Assembly (NCBI GenBank): GCA_030632925.1
Contig: DAOVTU010000027.1
Location: 1 to 12,735 of the forward strand
Direction: 5' to 3'
DNA: 12,735 nucleotides
From: Candidatus Krumholzibacteriia bacterium
GTDB taxonomy: Bacteria; Krumholzibacteriota; Krumholzibacteriia; LZORAL124-64-63
Shown: positions 1 to 7,327 of the stretch, one piece after another
Layout: the number at the start of each line of letters is the position of its first letter
Numbering within the stretch: the stretch's first letter is position 1
The notes under the pieces: model-generated
Told to the model about the DNA's origin: nothing
The model's database searches: none
What the model saw: only the letters and a program-made list of their open reading frames with translations
Translations under genes and position numbers: made by a program

Positions 1-56
1 ATCTTGCCCTTGCCTTCGTCGCCCCACTGGCCACCGATGATCACACGGTTTTCCAC
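1..56 (-). CDS. purA: Adenylosuccinate synthetase, N-terminal fragment (cut by window edge)
   Basis: Only the first 18 codons or so are inside the window. They read MENRVIIGGQWGDEGKGK, which carries the family's near-invariant N-terminal GTP/IMP-binding segment QWGDEGKGK (residues 10-18, including the catalytic Asp and the glycine-rich loop). The enzyme joins IMP and aspartate using GTP, the first committed step from IMP to AMP, in the cytoplasm. The start is a GTG at 56-54. It is preferred over the in-frame GTG at 68-66 because a GGAG lies 6 nt upstream and because family members usually have only a few residues before the first beta strand. No in-frame ATG exists upstream. An intrinsic terminator at 113-151 separates it from the preceding gene, so purA probably has its own promoter, which I could not identify in the roughly 50 nt available. 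Confidence 0.93.
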   Translation of the reverse strand, partial: MENRVIIGGQWGDEGKGK

Positions 57-66
57 GGAATTCTCC
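57..66 (-). promoter_or_regulatory. Ribosome binding site that decides the purA start
   Basis: On the minus strand GGAG (66-63) is followed by the 6-nt spacer AATTCC and then GTG (56-54). The alternative GTG at 68-66 overlaps this Shine-Dalgarno sequence and lacks a good one of its own, so the downstream GTG is the likely start. Confidence 0.6.
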
Positions 67-112
67 ACGGTTCGGATAGAGGAGCCGTCCCTCGTCGTGC
101 CCCGCCCATCAC

Positions 113-151
113 AAAAAAAATGCCCGAATTCACGGCACTGAGCCATCCGGG
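113..151 (-). terminator. Intrinsic terminator between the temptin-like gene and purA
   Basis: Reading the minus strand, CCCGGA (151-146) pairs with TTCGGG (128-123), with one G-U pair. Inside the loop GGC/GCC can form a second short stem. Two bases later comes an uninterrupted run of eight T (120-113). This is a standard Rho-independent terminator, 29 nt after the stop codon of the small exported protein. It should end that transcript, and any read-through from the upstream Clp/Lon operon, before purA. Confidence 0.8.
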
Positions 152-179
152 TTGCTGAAGGGTAAATATCGCTCCGTTA

Positions 180-608
180 TCAGTCGGCGTCAAACATAGC
201 TTTCAGCGTACCCCAGGTTTTTTCGTCCACCAGGGAACCGGAGCCGCAATCATCAAAAACACCGGGATTTCCCGCCTGTTCGGTGACATTGCCATCCGGA
301 TTGCCGTCCCCGTCACTGTCGCCGACCTCCACGCCGTTCAAACAGCCGTCCCCGTCACTGTCCTGTTGCGCCAGGTTCGAATCCCAGAGTTTTCCGTTGG
401 CCAGAAAATCGGCTCCAAAGACGTTCAGCGCCGCACTGGCAGACGTCGGGGCATCCACATCGTGGCAGGCCAGGCACAGGTTCGGTGACATCACCGGCAG
501 GCGTGTCATGTCGAATTCCGTGGCCCCGGCCCCACCGGACAACAGCACAAGACAGACCACCATAAGGGTCGTCCGGGTGCGTAATCTGATGTGGGCGATG
601 CGGTTCAT
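180..608 (-). CDS. Small exported temptin-like protein with CXXCH haem motif and DSDGDG repeats
   Basis: 142 aa. An N-terminal signal peptide is clear: basic n-region (Arg3, Arg8, Arg10, Arg12), hydrophobic core at 14-24, likely cleavage after AGA at 27-29. The mature protein has CLACH at 45-49, a CXXCH motif of the type that binds covalent haem c. It then has NVFGADF (62-68), a Trp (75), and two acidic DSDGDG loops at 83-88 and 97-102 that resemble thrombospondin type-3/EF-like calcium-binding loops, with LNGVEVGD between them. The order CXXCH, N-x-FG-x-DF, W, DSDGDG-x-x-NG-x-E-x-GD resembles the temptin Cys/Cys domain family. Cys89 and Cys121 may form a disulfide. The role is unknown; periplasmic or surface location is inferred from the signal peptide. 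It has its own strong promoter and leader, and a terminator follows it. Whether the CXXCH really carries haem is not decided: in temptin-like proteins these cysteines could be structural. ATG at 608 is chosen because it directly precedes the signal peptide. Confidence 0.85.
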   Translation of the reverse strand: MNRIAHIRLRTRTTLMVVCLVLLSGGAGATEFDMTRLPVMSPNLCLACHDVDAPTSASAALNVFGADFLANGKLWDSNLAQQDSDGDGCLNGVEVGDSDGDGNPDGNVTEQAGNPGVFDDCGSGSLVDEKTWGTLKAMFDAD

Positions 609-620
609 GATCCCATCCGC

Positions 621-650
621 TCTGAAAGTCTCTGAAAGCTTCTGAATGTC
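621..650. repeat. Three tandem 10-bp repeats in the leader of the temptin-like gene
   Basis: On the plus strand the units are TCTGAAAGTC (621-630), TCTGAAAGCT (631-640) and TCTGAATGTC (641-650). They share TCTGAA and are exactly 10 bp apart. They lie 12 to 42 nt upstream of the ATG of the exported protein, inside its transcribed leader if the promoter at 714-743 is right. A repeated mRNA site, a repeated DNA-binding site on one helix face, or a simple slippage product are all possible. Confidence 0.7.
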
Positions 651-668
651 CAGTCAATAGCCACTACC

Positions 669-710
669 GACCACGGGCGGTTCCCCCGCCTGGTCATGGC
701 CTTTGCGGCC
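669..710 (-). other. Two hairpins in the 5' leader of the temptin-like gene
   Basis: Hairpin one pairs GGCC (710-707) with GGCC (701-698) around a 5-nt loop and lies at the predicted transcript 5' end. Hairpin two pairs GACCA (695-691) with TGGTC (673-669) and GGCGG (690-686) with CCGCC (680-676), with a 2-nt bulge and a 5-nt loop, giving ten base pairs. Neither is followed by a T-run, so they are not intrinsic terminators. A 5'-stabilising or translation-modulating leader is a reasonable inference. No known riboswitch was recognised. Confidence 0.5.
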
Positions 711-713
711 TCT

Positions 714-743
714 ATTATACCTGCTCGATAGTGATCACGTCAA
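714..743 (-). promoter_or_regulatory. Sigma70-type promoter for the temptin-like gene
   Basis: Minus strand: -35 TTGACG (743-738), an 18-bp spacer, and a perfect -10 TATAAT (719-714). The transcription start is expected near 707, giving a leader of about 100 nt. The spacer contains the 8-bp perfect palindrome GTGATCAC (731-738), which could be an operator but is short enough to be chance. The promoter lies only about 34 nt beyond the engB stop codon and no terminator was seen in between, so read-through from the Clp/Lon operon is also possible. Confidence 0.75.
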
Positions 744-776
744 TTCGCCCGATGCCCAATGGGGTCAGAATCTGAA

Positions 777-1370
777 TTATTCAGGCTCTGCGTTGGCTTC
801 AAGCAAGGCGTCGACCCAGGCGAGCATTTCAATGCGGCCGCTCTTTTTGGTCGACGAAGTGGGGAAAATCGGAATTTCAGCCGGCAAACCCAGCGCATCG
901 ACTATTTCCGTATAGCGCTTCGCTCGGCTGTTGGTTCCGATTTTGTCGGTCTTGGTGATGGCAATGGCGTTGGGGTGCCCGGAGGCCTGGATCCACGAAG
1001 CGACTTCCAGATCCTCGGCCGTCGGCTGATGCCGCACATCCAATAATTGAAAAACAGCCATGGCGCGGTCCTGGCTGCTCAAATAGCGCTCAAACATCTT
1101 TTTCCAGGCCGCCCGCTGGACTTTGCTCACCTTGGCAAAGCCATAACCCGGCAAATCGACGATATAGAACCGCTTGTCGATTCGGAAGTAGTTGAACAGG
1201 CGCGTTTTACCCGGCTTCCGGCTGGTGCGCGCCACGCTGGTGCGGTCCAGGAAGTGATTGATCAATGACGACTTGCCGCAGTTGCTGCGCCCCAGAAAGG
1301 CGAACTCCGGCAAATCCGCTTCGGGCAGGCCGCGCAGGTCCGGGCTGCTGATGATGAATTCGACTTCCAT
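777..1370 (-). CDS. engB: Ribosome biogenesis GTP-binding protein EngB/YsxC
   Basis: 197 aa, the usual length for this TRAFAC GTPase, which helps assemble the 50S ribosomal subunit. The G motifs appear in order: G1 GRSNCGKSS at 27-35, G2 with Thr56 in KPGKTR, G3 DLPGYGFA at 72-79, G4 TKTD at 139-142, and G5 TSS at 171-173. The only slight novelty is Cys31 where most homologues have Val in GRSNVGKS. The gene starts 5 nt after the lon stop codon, with a weak AGGGG just before ATG, so it is very likely the last gene of the tig-clpP-clpX-lon operon. The short alternative name ysxC is used in Bacillus and yihA in E. coli. Confidence 0.96.
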   Translation of the reverse strand: MEVEFIISSPDLRGLPEADLPEFAFLGRSNCGKSSLINHFLDRTSVARTSRKPGKTRLFNYFRIDKRFYIVDLPGYGFAKVSKVQRAAWKKMFERYLSSQDRAMAVFQLLDVRHQPTAEDLEVASWIQASGHPNAIAITKTDKIGTNSRAKRYTEIVDALGLPAEIPIFPTSSTKKSGRIEMLAWVDALLEANAEPE

Positions 1371-1375
1371 GTCCC

Positions 1376-3796
1376 CTACTTTCGGCGGGCCTGGGCCGGC
1401 ACGCCAGCCCCCGGCGCAGCCTTGCGGCGCGGGCGGGTGGGCTTCTTGTTGCCCCCCACCAGAGCCAGATCCAGCACCTCGTCCATGCTCTCGACCAGAT
1501 GCACCGTCAGTTGTTTGCGAATGACCTCGGCCAATTCCAGGTAATCCTTCTCGTTGTCCCGAGGAATGATCAAATGCTTGGACCCGGCCCGGATGGCGGC
1601 CACGGCCTTCTCGGGCAGCCCGCCAATGGGCAGCACCTTGCCCCGCAGGGTGACCTCACCGGTCATCGCCACATCCGAGCGCACCGGAATGCCGCGCAGC
1701 AGCGAGGTGATCGCCGTGGCCATGGCCACGCCGGCGCTTGGGCCGTCCTTGGGGATGGCTCCCTCGGGCACATGAATATGGATCTGGTTCTTCTTGAACC
1801 AATCAGCGGACATTTCACTGCACAACCCGCGGGCATAACTCAGGGCAGTCTCTGCCGACTCCTTCATCACGTCCTTCAGGTTGCCGGTGATGGTGATCTT
1901 CCCGCTGCCGGGCACAGCCGCTGTTTCGATTTCCAGAATCTCGCCACCGGCCATTGTCCAGGCCAGGCCTACCACCACGCCCACCTCGGGCTTGCGGTCG
2001 ACCACCTTGCGGCGGAATTTGGGCACGCCCAGATATTTTTGCACAGTCGCGGCAGTCACCGCGCCGGGGAACTTGCCCTTCTCGGCGTGGTGCATGGCCA
2101 CCTTGCGACAAATGCCGGCCAGTTCGCGCTCCAGGTTTCGCACCCCCGCCTCACGGGTGTAACCATCAATGATGGCCTGGATGGCCGACTTCGCGAAGCC
2201 GCCTTTCCACTTGGCCACACCATTTCTGAGCATCTGGCGCGGAGCCAAAAAGCGCTCTGCGATGATTTGTTTTTCGTGCTCGAGATACCCCGGGATGCGG
2301 ATGATCTCCATGCGATCTTCCAGCGCCGGCGGAATCGTGTGCAGGCTGTTGGCCGTGGTGATGAACATCACATTGCTCAGATCGAATTCCACCTCGAGGT
2401 AGTGATCACTGAACGTCGAGTTCTGTTCGGGATCCAGCACCTCCAGCAACGCACTGGCCGGATCGCCCCGGAAGTCATTGCCCATCTTGTCGATTTCATC
2501 CAGCAGAAAAACCGGATTGCGGGTGCCCGCCTTGCGCAGCGATTCGATGATGCGGCCGGGCTTGCTACCGATGTAAGTGCGGCGATGGCCGCGGATTTCG
2601 GACTCGTCCCTGACGCCACCGAGGCTGATGCGCACGAACTTCTTGTTCATGCTTTCGGCAATGCTGCGGCCCAGGCTGGTCTTGCCCACGCCGGGCGGGC
2701 CCACCAGGCACAAGATGGTGCCCTGCGGCTTGCGGGTCAGCTTATAGACCGCCAAAAACTCCAGGATGCGTTCCTTGACCTTCTCCAGGCCGTAGTGGTC
2801 AGCATCCAGGCGTTGGCGCACTTTGGAAGTATCCACGCGGTCACGGGACTTCTTTTTCCAGGGCAATGCCAGCAAGGTGTCGAGGTAGTTGCGCAGCACG
2901 GTCGCTTCGGGGCTCATGGGCGACATGCGCTCCAGGCGGCCGACTTCGCGGTGGGCAATCTCCAGTCCCTCGGTGGTCATGGAGCTGTCTTCGATCTTCT
3001 TGTGGTAGCCTTCAATTTCCGAATCTTCGTCGACGGTGTAACCGAGTTCCTTGCGAATCGCACGCAGTTGTTCATTGAGATAGAACTCGCGCTGGTTGCG
3101 CTGCACTTGCGTCTGTACTTCGCCGTCGATGCGCTGTTCGATTTCGAGAATGTCCAGCTCATTGGCCAGGATCTGGTTGATGCGGCGCAAGCGCAACTCC
3201 AGGGCCGGCTCTTCAAGCAGCTCCTGTTTCAGGGGCACCTTGCCCAGGATGTAGGCGCTGATGGAGTCGGCCATGCGGCCGATCTCATCGAGGTTCAAAA
3301 CCGATAGCAAGACTTCGTCGGGCAGGCGCTTGTTCAGCCGCACGTACTCCTTGAAGCGCTCCTTGATCGAACGGCTCAACGCTTCGATCTCGGTGCCGGT
3401 CGAAGAAATTTCCTCGATCTCGTCCACGCTCACTTCGAGGAAGCCATCGGCCTGCATGACATCGCGCACGTGCACCCGGGCCACGCCTTCGACGAGAATC
3501 TTCAACGTCTCGTCCGGAGTGCGGATGATCTGCAGCACCTTGATGACCGTGCCGACCCGGAAGAGATCATCGCCTTCGGGGTCTTCGGTCTCCGGCTCCT
3601 TCTGGGCAATGACGCACAGATATTTGTCGCGCTCCATGGCCGCTTCCACGGCGGCCACCGAACGGGTGCGTCCCACCAGCAGAGGTGTGACCATGTAGGG
3701 AAAGACGACGATGTCGCGCAAAGGCAGCATCGGCAATTCGCCTGGCAGGAAAACGTCCTGCTCGTCATCGGTGTTGGTAAATTCAGTGGGGCTCAT
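1376..3796 (-). CDS. lon: ATP-dependent Lon protease
   Basis: 806 aa, full length for LonA. The N-terminal substrate-recognition domain starts with LPMLPLRDIVVFP (21-33) and extends to about residue 215, followed by a helical linker. The AAA+ module has Walker A GPPGVGKT (366-373) and Walker B VFLLDEID (429-436). The serine protease domain has the catalytic Ser687 in PKDGPSAG and Lys730 in GGLPEK. Their 43-residue spacing matches the Ser/Lys dyad of E. coli Lon (Ser679/Lys722). The last 25 residues form a Lys/Arg/Pro/Ala-rich tail beyond the folded core, not expected to be catalytic. Lon degrades misfolded and selected regulatory proteins in the cytoplasm. ATG at 3796 has GGAG 6 nt upstream. 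It lies downstream of clpX across a 158-nt structured gap, and runs on into engB. Confidence 0.98.
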   Translation of the reverse strand: MSPTEFTNTDDEQDVFLPGELPMLPLRDIVVFPYMVTPLLVGRTRSVAAVEAAMERDKYLCVIAQKEPETEDPEGDDLFRVGTVIKVLQIIRTPDETLKILVEGVARVHVRDVMQADGFLEVSVDEIEEISSTGTEIEALSRSIKERFKEYVRLNKRLPDEVLLSVLNLDEIGRMADSISAYILGKVPLKQELLEEPALELRLRRINQILANELDILEIEQRIDGEVQTQVQRNQREFYLNEQLRAIRKELGYTVDEDSEIEGYHKKIEDSSMTTEGLEIAHREVGRLERMSPMSPEATVLRNYLDTLLALPWKKKSRDRVDTSKVRQRLDADHYGLEKVKERILEFLAVYKLTRKPQGTILCLVGPPGVGKTSLGRSIAESMNKKFVRISLGGVRDESEIRGHRRTYIGSKPGRIIESLRKAGTRNPVFLLDEIDKMGNDFRGDPASALLEVLDPEQNSTFSDHYLEVEFDLSNVMFITTANSLHTIPPALEDRMEIIRIPGYLEHEKQIIAERFLAPRQMLRNGVAKWKGGFAKSAIQAIIDGYTREAGVRNLERELAGICRKVAMHHAEKGKFPGAVTAATVQKYLGVPKFRRKVVDRKPEVGVVVGLAWTMAGGEILEIETAAVPGSGKITITGNLKDVMKESAETALSYARGLCSEMSADWFKKNQIHIHVPEGAIPKDGPSAGVAMATAITSLLRGIPVRSDVAMTGEVTLRGKVLPIGGLPEKAVAAIRAGSKHLIIPRDNEKDYLELAEVIRKQLTVHLVESMDEVLDLALVGGNKKPTRPRRKAAPGAGVPAQARRK

Positions 3797-3954
3797 TGTT
3801 CTCCGCTCGAGTCTTCGGCGCCGTCAAAAGCCCGGCGCGCAACATGGGTGCGGTCGCCACCTCGGCCGCCGCACCCGAAAAATTTGTAAGGGTCAACCAA
3901 ATATAGACGGATCAGTGCGACCCGCTCAGGAAAATTTGCCAAAAGGAGGGGTTT
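3797..3954 (-). other. clpX-lon intergenic leader with two strong hairpins
   Basis: This 158-nt gap holds no gene. Minus-strand RNA would form GGGTGCGG/CCGCACCC, 8 perfect base pairs (3876-3869 with 3853-3846) around a 15-nt loop, then GCGCCG/CGGCGC (3838-3833 with 3823-3818) around a 9-nt loop, close to the lon ribosome binding site. Neither stem is followed by a T-run. An AT-rich stretch with TATATT (3905-3900) resembles a -10 box, but no matching -35 is present. I found no sigma32-like box and no CIRCE inverted repeat. lon may be read from the upstream operon promoter, with the hairpins acting as processing or stability elements, or from an unrecognised promoter here. Confidence 0.5.
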
Positions 3955-5217
3955 TTACGCTTCCTTGAGGTCGATCGGCGGATCACCCAGCACCACTTCG
4001 GGTTCCAGTTTGTCCGTCACCGTCTTGCGGCTGATGATGACCTGACGGACACCCTCCCGCGACGGGATATCGAACATGGTGTCCCGCATGATGCTTTCGA
4101 GGATGGACCGCAGCCCCCGGGCGCCGGTCTTGCGCTCGATGGCCAGATCGGCAATGGCTTCAAGGCTGTCCGGCTCGAAGATCAATTCCACATCTTCCAT
4201 GTCCATCAGCTTCTGGTACTGCTTGGTCAGGGAGTTGCGGGGCTCGGTCAGGATGCGGCGCATGGCGTCACGATCCAGCTCGTGCATGTAGGTCACCACA
4301 GGCATCCGGCCGACGAGTTCGGGAATAAGCCCGAACTGCATCAGGTCCTGGGATTCCACCAAATCGAGGAATTCATCACGCTCTTCGCTCTTGGTGAATT
4401 CCTCTTCGCGCGCAAAGCCGAGCACGTTCTTGCCGACCCGCCGCTCGATGATTTTTTCCAGGCCCTGGAACGCCCCGCCACAGATGAACAGGATGTTCTT
4501 GGTATTGACCTCGAGGTACTTCTGCTGGGGGTGCTTGCGCCCACCCTGCGGCGGCACATTGGCCACCGTGCCTTCGAGAATCTTCAGCAAGGCCTGCTGC
4601 ACACCTTCGCCCGACACATCGCGGGTGATAGAAGGGTTGCCGCTCTTGCGCCCGATCTTGTCGACTTCGTCAACGTAGACGATGCCCTGCTCGGCCGCCG
4701 GAATATTGTAGTCCGCCGCCTGCAACAGGCGCACCAGGATGTTCTCCACATCCTCGCCCACATAGCCGGCTTCGGTCAGAGCCGTGGCATCGGCAATGGC
4801 AAACGGCACGTTCAGATACTTGGCCAAAGTCTGGGCCAAAAGAGTCTTGCCCGTACCGGTATTACCCAGCAGCAGGATGTTCGACTTGTCGATCTCCACG
4901 CCGTCGCTGGTTTTCTTCTGGTGGATACGCTTGTAGTGGTTGTACACCGCTACCGACAGGCTGACCTTGGCCTCTTCCTGGCCAATGACATACTGCTCCA
5001 GATAGTCACGGATTTCCCGGGGCTTGGGGAACTTGGGCGGGGCCAGGGTGGCTTCATCCAGAAGTTCACCCTCGAGGATGTCATTGCACAGCTTGATGCA
5101 TTCGCTGCAGATGTACACACTCGAAGGTCCGGCGACAAGCTTCGCCACTTCATCCTGGCCACGGGCGCAGAATGAGCACTTAATCATCTGGGGGCTGCCG
5201 TTCTGGCGTCGCTTCAT
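3955..5217 (-). CDS. clpX: ATP-dependent Clp protease ATP-binding subunit ClpX
   Basis: 420 aa, typical for ClpX, the hexameric AAA+ unfoldase that feeds tagged substrates to ClpP. The N-terminal zinc-binding domain has Cys14, Cys17, Cys37 and Cys40 (CSFC...CSEC). Walker A is GNTGTGKT (118-125). The pore loop GYVG is at 151-154. Walker B VYVDEVDK is at 180-187. The RKH pore motif is at 227-229. The ClpP-docking loop LGF is at 266-268 (IGF in E. coli). Box VII with the arginine finger is in PELVGR, and sensor-2 is GARGLR (365-370). All ATPase and ClpP-contact elements are present. ATG at 5217 follows GGAGGA with a tight 3-nt spacer. The gene is 70 nt after clpP, across two hairpins. Confidence 0.98.
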   Translation of the reverse strand: MKRRQNGSPQMIKCSFCARGQDEVAKLVAGPSSVYICSECIKLCNDILEGELLDEATLAPPKFPKPREIRDYLEQYVIGQEEAKVSLSVAVYNHYKRIHQKKTSDGVEIDKSNILLLGNTGTGKTLLAQTLAKYLNVPFAIADATALTEAGYVGEDVENILVRLLQAADYNIPAAEQGIVYVDEVDKIGRKSGNPSITRDVSGEGVQQALLKILEGTVANVPPQGGRKHPQQKYLEVNTKNILFICGGAFQGLEKIIERRVGKNVLGFAREEEFTKSEERDEFLDLVESQDLMQFGLIPELVGRMPVVTYMHELDRDAMRRILTEPRNSLTKQYQKLMDMEDVELIFEPDSLEAIADLAIERKTGARGLRSILESIMRDTMFDIPSREGVRQVIISRKTVTDKLEPEVVLGDPPIDLKEA

Positions 5218-5234
5218 CGGTCCTCCGGTGAACT

Positions 5235-5286
5235 GGGACCGACTTGGTCGGCCCCCGCTCCTTACTGCTTACGGGAAAATTCCCGT
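5235..5286 (-). other. Pair of hairpins between clpP and clpX
   Basis: Minus strand, immediately after the clpP stop codon: ACGGGAA/TTCCCGT, 7 bp around a 2-nt centre (5286-5271; in RNA the inner pairs would open). Then GGGGCCGAC/GTCGGTCCC, 9 bp with one G-U pair and a CAA loop (5255-5235). The second stem ends 9 nt before the clpX ribosome binding site. There is no T-run after either, so they do not look like intrinsic terminators. They may protect or cleave the message between the two genes. Confidence 0.55.
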
Positions 5287-5287
5287 T

Positions 5288-5902
5288 CTATTTCTTGCCC
5301 TTGGGTTTCTCGGGCTCGATCTCGCTGCGATTTTCGATCACCTTGTCGACCAGGCCGTACTCCTTGGCCTCATCGGCCGACATGAAGAAGTCACGGTCGC
5401 TGTCGGTGGCGATTTTTTCCACGGTTTGGCCGGAGTGCTTGGCAAGGATGGCGTAGAGCTTGTCCCGGATGTTCAGGATTTCCTTGGTGTAGATCTCCAA
5501 CATGCTGGCCTGTCCCTGGCTGCCGCCGAGGGGCTGGTGGATCATGACCCGGGAGTTCTTCAGGGCCGAACGCTTGCCGTCGGCACCGGCTGCCAAAAGG
5601 ACCGCGCCCATACTGGCTGCCTGTCCCATACAGATGGTGACCACGTCATTTGTAATGTATTGCATCGTATCATAGATGGCAAGACCAGCGGTCACGCTGC
5701 CACCGGGGCTGTTGACGTACAGGTAGATGTCCCGTTCGGGGTCCTCGGCCTGCAAAAACAGCATTTGGGCAATAATCAGGTTGGCGACATTGTCGTCCAC
5801 CGGGAAGCCCAGAAAAATGATCCGATCCTTCAACAGGCGGGAATAAATGTCGTACGCCCGCTCACCATGACTTGTCTGGTCGACTACCATCGGCACCAGC
5901 AT
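5288..5902 (-). CDS. clpP: ATP-dependent Clp protease proteolytic subunit ClpP
   Basis: 204 aa. The catalytic triad is complete: Ser97 in GQAASMGA, His122 in MIHQPLGG and Asp171 in the DSDRDFF segment. These positions match the usual ClpP numbering, which also supports the start. The N-terminal MLVPMVVDQTSHGERAYDIYSRLL is the standard processed or near-processed ClpP start, with no long propeptide. The C-terminus is Lys/Pro rich (EPEKPKGKK), as is common. ClpP forms the two-ring serine peptidase barrel and works with ClpX encoded next. ATG at 5902 lies 3 nt after the tig stop codon, and GAGGAG is embedded in the last codons of tig, so translation is probably coupled. Confidence 0.98.
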   Translation of the reverse strand: MLVPMVVDQTSHGERAYDIYSRLLKDRIIFLGFPVDDNVANLIIAQMLFLQAEDPERDIYLYVNSPGGSVTAGLAIYDTMQYITNDVVTICMGQAASMGAVLLAAGADGKRSALKNSRVMIHQPLGGSQGQASMLEIYTKEILNIRDKLYAILAKHSGQTVEKIATDSDRDFFMSADEAKEYGLVDKVIENRSEIEPEKPKGKK

Positions 5903-5905
5903 TGA

Positions 5906-7300
5906 TCACTCCTCTTCTGCAGCTAAAACTTCCGTGTCTGCGGAGACTTCTTCGACTTCTGCCCGTGAGAGCAGGAAATCGTAGGTTTTGCGCTCCTGCA
6001 GGTCGTATTGCAAACGTTCCTTCTCGTCCCCACTGTTGACGAATTCCCGATATTTTTCAACATCGAAACTGTTTTCGGTGGCGACTTCCACAATCCGTTC
6101 ATCGACATCCTCGTCGGTGACCTTGATCTCTTCCTTCTGCCGGACGGCGTCCAGCAGCATCATGCCCTTGAGGGCCTTTTCGGCATGGGGACGGCCAGCA
6201 GTGCGGTATTCCGCTTCCTCTTCCGGAGAACTGTTCCGGCCCATCTGGGCATTGCGCTTCTGCATCTCCTGCAGGCCCGATTCCAGGTACTTTTCGACCA
6301 TGGAGGGCGGCAATTCAACGTCGTGGCGGATGATGAGTTCCGCCTGGATCTGGCTGTCCAGTTCCTGGGCCACCCGTTTTTCGGCTTCCTTGCCCAGGTC
6401 AGTGTTGATTTCTTCCTTCAATTCGGCCAGGGACTTGCCGCCGGCCACTTCGCCAGCCAACTCATCGGTCAGCTCGGGCAACACCTTGGCCGCCACTTCC
6501 TTGATCTTGCAGGTGAAGGAGATCGACTGGCCCTTCAGCGACTCGTTGGGGTGATCGTCCGGATAGACAACCTCGACCACTTTTTCATCGCCGGCCGAAA
6601 CGCCGACCAGGTTCTCGTTGAAGGCCGGCATATTGCTGGCCGCCCCGAGCACAAACTTCTGGTCTTCGATGATTTTGCCCTCGTCCGACTGGCCCTCCCA
6701 GGCGCCTGGCACCAGGTCCAGGCTGATCTGGTCATCGATCTCACTGACGCGGTCCACTTTTTCGTAGGCGGCGCGGCTTTCCTGCAGGCGAGTCAGAACA
6801 TCATCGACGTCCTTGTCGCTCACCTCGACCGCGCGGCGTTTGACCTTGATGCCATCGGTGTCACCAACGGTGATTTCGGGCCGCACTTCGACCACGAGGT
6901 CAAACTTCAAGGGACCCTCTTCACCGAACTCCAGGTTCTCCAACGCCGGATCGGTGATCGGTGACAGCTTGTGCTCGATCACGCCGGTCATCCAGGCGGT
7001 CGGAACCAAAGCCTCGATGGTCTCCATGCGCAGCATGTCGCCCATCTCTTTTTCAACGACAGCCTTGGGCGTGCGCCCCTTGCGGAAACCAGGTTTCTGA
7101 TGGCCCTTGACCGCCTTCTTCAAGCGGTTGGCGAACTCCTTGTCGTAGTGCTCGCGAGCAATCTCCGCCTTGACGATCCGCTTCCAGGTCTCGGGAGATT
7201 CCAGAGTCGTGGTGATGGGGCCTGTGGGCTTTGCGGAAGCCGCTGGAGTTTCCGAATTGTCCGGAGTTTCCGGCGTATCGTTCTGCTGGTTTTCAGCCAT
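5906..7300 (-). CDS. tig: Trigger factor (ribosome-associated chaperone)
   Basis: 464 aa. Trigger factor binds near the ribosome exit tunnel and holds nascent chains. The ribosome-binding signature GFRKGRTP is at 71-78. The peptidyl-prolyl isomerase (FKBP-like) domain spans about 185-268, and the helical C-terminal chaperone arms about 270-445. The tail ends in a run of acidic residues. An N-terminal extension of about 27 residues, rich in Asn, Pro, Thr and Glu and predicted disordered, puts the signature later than in E. coli (near residue 44). The start is ATG at 7300, with AAGGA 8 nt upstream. The frame stays open further upstream, but that would run through the tRNA-Leu gene. It is the first protein gene of the tig-clpP-clpX-lon-engB run. 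Confidence 0.97.
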   Translation of the reverse strand: MAENQQNDTPETPDNSETPAASAKPTGPITTTLESPETWKRIVKAEIAREHYDKEFANRLKKAVKGHQKPGFRKGRTPKAVVEKEMGDMLRMETIEALVPTAWMTGVIEHKLSPITDPALENLEFGEEGPLKFDLVVEVRPEITVGDTDGIKVKRRAVEVSDKDVDDVLTRLQESRAAYEKVDRVSEIDDQISLDLVPGAWEGQSDEGKIIEDQKFVLGAASNMPAFNENLVGVSAGDEKVVEVVYPDDHPNESLKGQSISFTCKIKEVAAKVLPELTDELAGEVAGGKSLAELKEEINTDLGKEAEKRVAQELDSQIQAELIIRHDVELPPSMVEKYLESGLQEMQKRNAQMGRNSSPEEEAEYRTAGRPHAEKALKGMMLLDAVRQKEEIKVTDEDVDERIVEVATENSFDVEKYREFVNSGDEKERLQYDLQERKTYDFLLSRAEVEEVSADTEVLAAEEE

Positions 7301-7327
7301 CGATCCAATCCTTGTTTTCGTTGTGCG

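Noticed and set aside
652..657. TTGACT as a second promoter in the temptin-like gene leader
   Set aside because: At 16 to 18 bp downstream there is only CAGAGA-like sequence, no -10 box.
1499..3307. Plus-strand open frame of about 600 codons opposite lon
   Set aside because: It is wholly antisense to a clear, full-length Lon protease, has no recognisable domain and is His/Gln/Ala-rich as expected of the complement of a GC-rich gene. It is a shadow frame.
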